From JAJAZB01 sp964244295 (lineage in GTDB: Bacteria; Bacteroidota; Bacteroidia; Cytophagales; Spirosomataceae), in contig CAXTIG010000031.1 in assembly GCA_964244295.1 (NCBI GenBank), forward strand, positions 1-64,000: a stretch of DNA of 64,000 nt, given 5' to 3'. The position numbers and the translations under genes are program-made. Positions 60,452 to 64,000 of this stretch are shown here, one piece after another. The stretch's first letter is position 1, and the number at the start of each line of letters is the position of its first letter. The notes beneath the pieces were generated by a model that saw only the letters and a list, made by a program, of their open reading frames with translations, searched no databases and had not been told where the DNA came from.

Positions 60452-61897
60452 TTACTCGTGCTTCCACTTCACCCGCCAGGGGTCGTTGGTTTTTTCCTGA
60501 AAATTCTTCAGCGAGGCCAGCAGCGCGTTGAAAACTGGTTTTTGGGCGGGGTTGTCGGCCAGGTTGCGGCGCTCTTGCGGGTCTTTTTCCAAATCGTACA
60601 ACTCAAACTCCGGGCGGTGTTCGTAGGCCTGCCGGGTGCGCGGTCCGTACTGGGGCCTGCCCGATTTCACGAAACCCTGCCAGGTGGCTGAGTTCCATAG
60701 ATCGGCGGCGAACGGAAACGGCAGGCCGGGAGCGAGGTTGTGGATAAGTTTGTACCGCTTCGTCACCACCGTGCGCATGGGGTAGTACATCGTGACCTCG
60801 TGGAAGGTGTGGGAGAGAAACAGCGTGTCGGATTTAAATTGACTTGGGGTTTCAAACAGCGGTTTCCAGGAGTTGCCGTGGAAAAATGGGGTCGGGCCGC
60901 GCTCGCCGTACTCGCCTCCGCCGGTGGACATCGCGGCGCTCGCCAGCACGGGTGGGTTCAACCCGGCCCAGTCGAGCAGGGTCGGGGCCACATCCACCCA
61001 GCAGACGAGTTCGTCGCAAACCTTGTTTTTTTGATTTGAAAACGGATTCCGAACAATCAGCGGCAGCCGCACGCCCGGCTCGTAGTGCGTGGTTTTGGCC
61101 CCCGGCACGGGCATTCCGTTGTCGGAGAGGTAAATCACCACCGTATTTTCCCAAAGTCCTTTTTCTTTCAAAACTTCAAACAAGCGCCCAATGCCCTGGT
61201 CCATCCGCGAAACCGACTGGTAGTACTGGGCCAGTTCGGCCTTCGTTTCGGGCGCGTCGGGTAGGAAAAAGGGCACCCGCAGCGAATCCATGCCGTAGCG
61301 CGTTTCGCGCACGCCTTCGTGCCCGCCGGGTTTGTTGCCGTGGGGATTGGCGTTGAACGGCAAACCGGGGAACGTCCCGGCGCGGTGCGGGTCGGTGGGA
61401 CAGAAGTAGAGAAAAAAGGGCTTCGTCCGATTGGGTTCCAGAAAACTGGCGCTGCGATTCGCCATGTCCACCGGGTTGGAGCCGTTTTCGCCCAGGGCGA
61501 CGTCGAAGGGGTAGGCGCTCTCCGGGGCCACGTGGTATTTGCCGACGCGGGCGGTCGTGTACCCGGCTTCGTGCAGGAGTGCGGGCAGGGTTTTCAACTC
61601 CTCGTGCGAGCGGAAGTGATGCGTGGCGTGGGCCAGCCCGTATTGCCCGGTGTTGTGGTTGTGCCGCCCCGACAGCAACGTGGAACGGCTGGGGCTGCAC
61701 GAGGCCGTGCTGGCGTAGGCGCGGGTGAACCGCAGGCCCTCGGCGGCGAGGCCGTCGAGGTTCGGGGTTTTCACCTGCGGGTTGCCGTAGCAGCCCAGCG
61801 CGCTCCGGTCGTGGTCGTCGCCGACGATGAGCACGAAGTTGGGCTTTTGGGCCGCCGCGAAGTGAACGGTCAGCAGCAAAAACAGCGGAATTTTCAT
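60452..61897 (-). CDS. Exported sulfatase
   Basis: 481 residues; signal peptide about 1-17. Metal-site IVGDDHDRSALGCYG (24-38); formylglycine motif CSPSRSTLLSGR (Cys67); VIYLSDNGMPVPG. SGSH-like in its GDDHDRSALGCYGNPQ opening. Standard single-domain length. The upstream Tat sulfatase ends 4 bp from its start, so the pair is translationally close. Substrate unknown. Confidence 0.93.
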   Translation of the reverse strand: MKIPLFLLLTVHFAAAQKPNFVLIVGDDHDRSALGCYGNPQVKTPNLDGLAAEGLRFTRAYASTASCSPSRSTLLSGRHNHNTGQYGLAHATHHFRSHEELKTLPALLHEAGYTTARVGKYHVAPESAYPFDVALGENGSNPVDMANRSASFLEPNRTKPFFLYFCPTDPHRAGTFPGLPFNANPHGNKPGGHEGVRETRYGMDSLRVPFFLPDAPETKAELAQYYQSVSRMDQGIGRLFEVLKEKGLWENTVVIYLSDNGMPVPGAKTTHYEPGVRLPLIVRNPFSNQKNKVCDELVCWVDVAPTLLDWAGLNPPVLASAAMSTGGGEYGERGPTPFFHGNSWKPLFETPSQFKSDTLFLSHTFHEVTMYYPMRTVVTKRYKLIHNLAPGLPFPFAADLWNSATWQGFVKSGRPQYGPRTRQAYEHRPEFELYDLEKDPQERRNLADNPAQKPVFNALLASLKNFQEKTNDPWRVKWKHE

Positions 61898-61901
61898 CAG
61901 G

Positions 61902-63491
61902 TCAGCGGGGCTTTTTTTCGTAGCGTTTCGGGTCGGGGAACAGGCGTTTTTCGAGGTCGGACACCTCGTCGCGGGGTTCGCAAAACCAGGCCAGGGTTTG
62001 TTCGGCGTTCAGCCCGGCGGGTAATTTGGCGGCAACGGGGTGGGTTTTCCGGAAAACGGCGATGAGTTGGGCCTGCATCGCGCGCAGGCGACCAGCCTGA
62101 GCGGGGTCGGCGGCGAGGTTGTGAAGTTCGTCGGGGTCGGCCTTTAAATCGAATAGCCACTGCGTCGGGCCAAAAGGTGCGTGGCCGGTTTCGTAGCCCA
62201 CGCCCAAATCGTGTTCGCCGCTGGTGAAAACGTACTTGTAATCGTCGGTGCGGAGCATGGCCAGCCGGTCGATGAGGTATTCCGAAAAAATGGCCTCGCG
62301 GTGCTCGGCGCGGGGATTGCGGAGCAGGGGTAGTAAGCTTTTGCCCGGACTGAACGGTCCTTGCGTCGGCAGCGACGGCAGGGCCGTCGATTCGGTAAAA
62401 GTCGGCACCAAATCCACCAGCTCCACGAGTTCGCTGCTGACCTGGCCCGGTTTGCCCAAGCCCGGTGCCCGCACGAGCAATGGCGTTTGCACGGCGGGTT
62501 CCCACATCGTGTGTTTCTCGAAACGCCGGTGGTCGTCGAGCAAATAGCCGTGATGGGAAATGTAGACGACGAGCGTGTTATTTTCCAAACCATTGGTTTT
62601 CAATTCATTTAAAACCAAGCCCACGTTTTTGTCGAGGTATTCCACGCAGGTGTAGTAGCCCGCCACGACTTCCCGCTTTTGCTCCGGGCTGAAATTGCGG
62701 AAGATGTTGGGAATCCAGCGTTCGTCGTCCGCACTGCTCCGGCCCAGGGGCATTTGCTCGGGCCGGTATTTTCCGGCAAACTCCACCGGAAAATTCATGG
62801 GCGCGTGGGGGGCGTGAAAACCGACGAAAAGCAGAAACGGGTGCTCCCGAGCCTCCCGGATGAACTCGCCCGCCTGCCGGGCAAGGTAGGTATCGAGGCT
62901 GTCTTCGTCGAGCAGTGGCTCGGGCCGCACGCCAGGGTTGAGCCAGATGCCCGGCTGCATACCCTTCGTCGTGCTCATGTTGCGGACGGGAACGTCGGCG
63001 GGTACGGGTTTCGGGCCACCTTTTTCCTTCAACCAGCGGGCGTACTCGGCCCCGTCTTTCCGCAGCTCGAAGCCGTGGGGCAGGTTGTTGTTCGTGTGCA
63101 TTTTGCCGATGGCGGCAGTGCGGTAGCCCTGGGCCTTGAGGTGCTCGGCGACGGTGACGTTGGCGTCGGAAAAAGACGTGAACAGCAAATTGACACCCGT
63201 CTGGTGCGGGTACTTTCCCGTGAGAAACGATTGCCGCGAGGCCGAACAAATCGGCGACTGAGCGAAGGCGCGGGTGAACCGCGTACCCTCCCGCGCCAGC
63301 CGGTCGAGGTTAGGGGTCCGGATGAGGGGGTTACCGTAGCAGCCCAGCACCCGCGCCGAGTGGTCGTCGCCGATGAGCAACACCACGTTGCGCAGGCGCT
63401 TCGGGGCGGGGCGACTGCCCAGGAACAACCCGCCCAGCCCGGCGGCGGCGAGGGCGGTGAGGGTTTGGGTTAAAAAATCGCGTCGTTGCAT
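61902..63491 (-). CDS. Tat-exported sulfatase with CSASR motif
   Basis: 529 residues. Tat leader QRRDFLTQTLTALAAAGLGG at 2-21, unlike the Sec leaders of the other four sulfatases. Metal-site GDDHSARVLGCYG (41-53). The formylglycine motif is CSASRQSFLTGK (Cys82), the C-x-A-x-R variant, still within the family rule. The second half has VVYISHHGYLLDDHRRFEKH in place of the usual D-N-G/D-H-G segment, a iduronate-2-sulfatase-like feature. First gene of the minus-strand polysaccharide block, divergent from the Crp/Fnr gene with 59 bp between. Confidence 0.92.
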   Translation of the reverse strand: MQRRDFLTQTLTALAAAGLGGLFLGSRPAPKRLRNVVLLIGDDHSARVLGCYGNPLIRTPNLDRLAREGTRFTRAFAQSPICSASRQSFLTGKYPHQTGVNLLFTSFSDANVTVAEHLKAQGYRTAAIGKMHTNNNLPHGFELRKDGAEYARWLKEKGGPKPVPADVPVRNMSTTKGMQPGIWLNPGVRPEPLLDEDSLDTYLARQAGEFIREAREHPFLLFVGFHAPHAPMNFPVEFAGKYRPEQMPLGRSSADDERWIPNIFRNFSPEQKREVVAGYYTCVEYLDKNVGLVLNELKTNGLENNTLVVYISHHGYLLDDHRRFEKHTMWEPAVQTPLLVRAPGLGKPGQVSSELVELVDLVPTFTESTALPSLPTQGPFSPGKSLLPLLRNPRAEHREAIFSEYLIDRLAMLRTDDYKYVFTSGEHDLGVGYETGHAPFGPTQWLFDLKADPDELHNLAADPAQAGRLRAMQAQLIAVFRKTHPVAAKLPAGLNAEQTLAWFCEPRDEVSDLEKRLFPDPKRYEKKPR

Positions 63492-63550
63492 ACCAGAACC
63501 AGCCTCTATTTTAGCCTTCTGAATTTCTCTGCTTCGCCCCGTTTTCAGCC

Positions 63551-64000
63551 ATGCGTGATGCCCAACTCGACCAGTTAAAAGCGTTTTTCAATGGCATCGT
63601 CGCCCTGCCCGAGGCCGACTGGGATCGGGCCTGCCCGCTTTTCCGTTCGGGTCAGGTGGCCAAAGGCGAACGCATTCTCCAGGCCGGGCAGGTGTGCCGC
63701 TACCTCTCCTTCGTCAACCGGGGCCTGTTCCGCGCGTATCTGCTGAAAGATGGCAAGGAGCACGTCCGGCAGTTTTTGTTCGAGGACGGCTTCGCGGTGG
63801 ACATCGGCAGTTTTCTAACCCAAACACCCAGCCCCTTTTTCATCGAAGCCCTTGAAGACAGCCTGCTGCTCCAAATCACCCAACCCGACATGGACGAACT
63901 TTGCGAAAACTCGTTTGCCTTCATGAAACTGGCCCGAAAACTTTCCGACCAATCGGCCATCAACCTCATTCGCCGGAGTGTTTCGCTGCTGGTCGATGAA
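63551..64000 (+). CDS. Crp/Fnr family transcriptional regulator (partial, runs off the window)
   Basis: ATG at 63551 followed by 150 codons without a stop to the edge. N-terminal cyclic-nucleotide-binding-type beta roll: LPEADWDRACPLFRSGQVAKGERILQAGQVC, VNRGLFRAYLLKDGKEHVRQFLFEDGFAVDIGSFL. A dimerisation helix follows. The C-terminal helix-turn-helix would lie beyond the window. This is the common Bacteroidota Crp-like type without a clear cAMP phosphate-binding RxA motif. Divergent from the sulfatase operon, which it may control (inference). Confidence 0.85.
   Translation, partial: MRDAQLDQLKAFFNGIVALPEADWDRACPLFRSGQVAKGERILQAGQVCRYLSFVNRGLFRAYLLKDGKEHVRQFLFEDGFAVDIGSFLTQTPSPFFIEALEDSLLLQITQPDMDELCENSFAFMKLARKLSDQSAINLIRRSVSLLVDE

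Overview
The window looks like chromosome of a high-GC member of the Bacteroidota, most likely order Cytophagales; I cannot name genus or species from sequence alone. The reasons are a PorP/SprF protein paired with an OmpA/TPR/PD40 protein, a giant surface protein ending in a type IX secretion (type B, CHU_C) sorting domain, many exported sulfatases and sugar enzymes with Sec or Tat signals, and gene gaps filled with long inverted repeats.

Layout. 1-3.9 kb: three short palindromes, then PorP/SprF and an OmpA-family envelope protein (+). 3.9-5.7 kb: an AT-rich island with a retropepsin-like gene broken by an in-frame stop, a small partner gene and a frameshifted lipoprotein gene. 5.7-10.5 kb: exported FG-GAP protein, GIY-YIG protein and a cupredoxin fused to a PVC-type dehydrogenase-like propeller (-). 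10.8-13.2 kb: a second AT-rich island with a small ORF, a zinc-ribbon protein and a HELAH metallopeptidase that may be related to phage-exclusion (Lit-type) peptidases. 13.4-18.4 kb: class-V aminotransferase-fold protein (+), then an osmoprotectant ABC transporter (-) whose fused binding domain appears circularly permuted, an acetyltransferase and an SMR pump. 18.6-25.8 kb: DUF2490 protein, phytanoyl-CoA dioxygenase-like protein, two xylose-isomerase-like TIM barrels, a Gfo/Idh/MocA oxidoreductase and a DUF1080 protein, with a divergent AraC regulator. This set fits oxidative (3-keto) sugar processing outside the cytoplasm.

26.2-49.6 kb is one gene of 7,810 codons: signal peptide, about 16 Ig/PKD-like domains, 40 DUF11-type repeats by my count, and a C-terminal T9SS sorting domain. 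The DUF11 array shows higher-order periodicity of 2, 4 and 8 units. 50.2-63.5 kb (-) is a polysaccharide-degradation block: five sulfatases, a GH78-like alpha-L-rhamnosidase, a TIM-barrel/YdjC-deacetylase fusion, and small ABM and EVE domain genes. A divergent Crp/Fnr regulator runs off the right edge.

At least six families of intergenic inverted repeats occupy most gaps. No tRNA, rRNA, CRISPR array, transposase or integrase was seen. Domain assignments come from reading motifs, not from searches. Start sites were often moved to an internal Met that opens a clear signal peptide.
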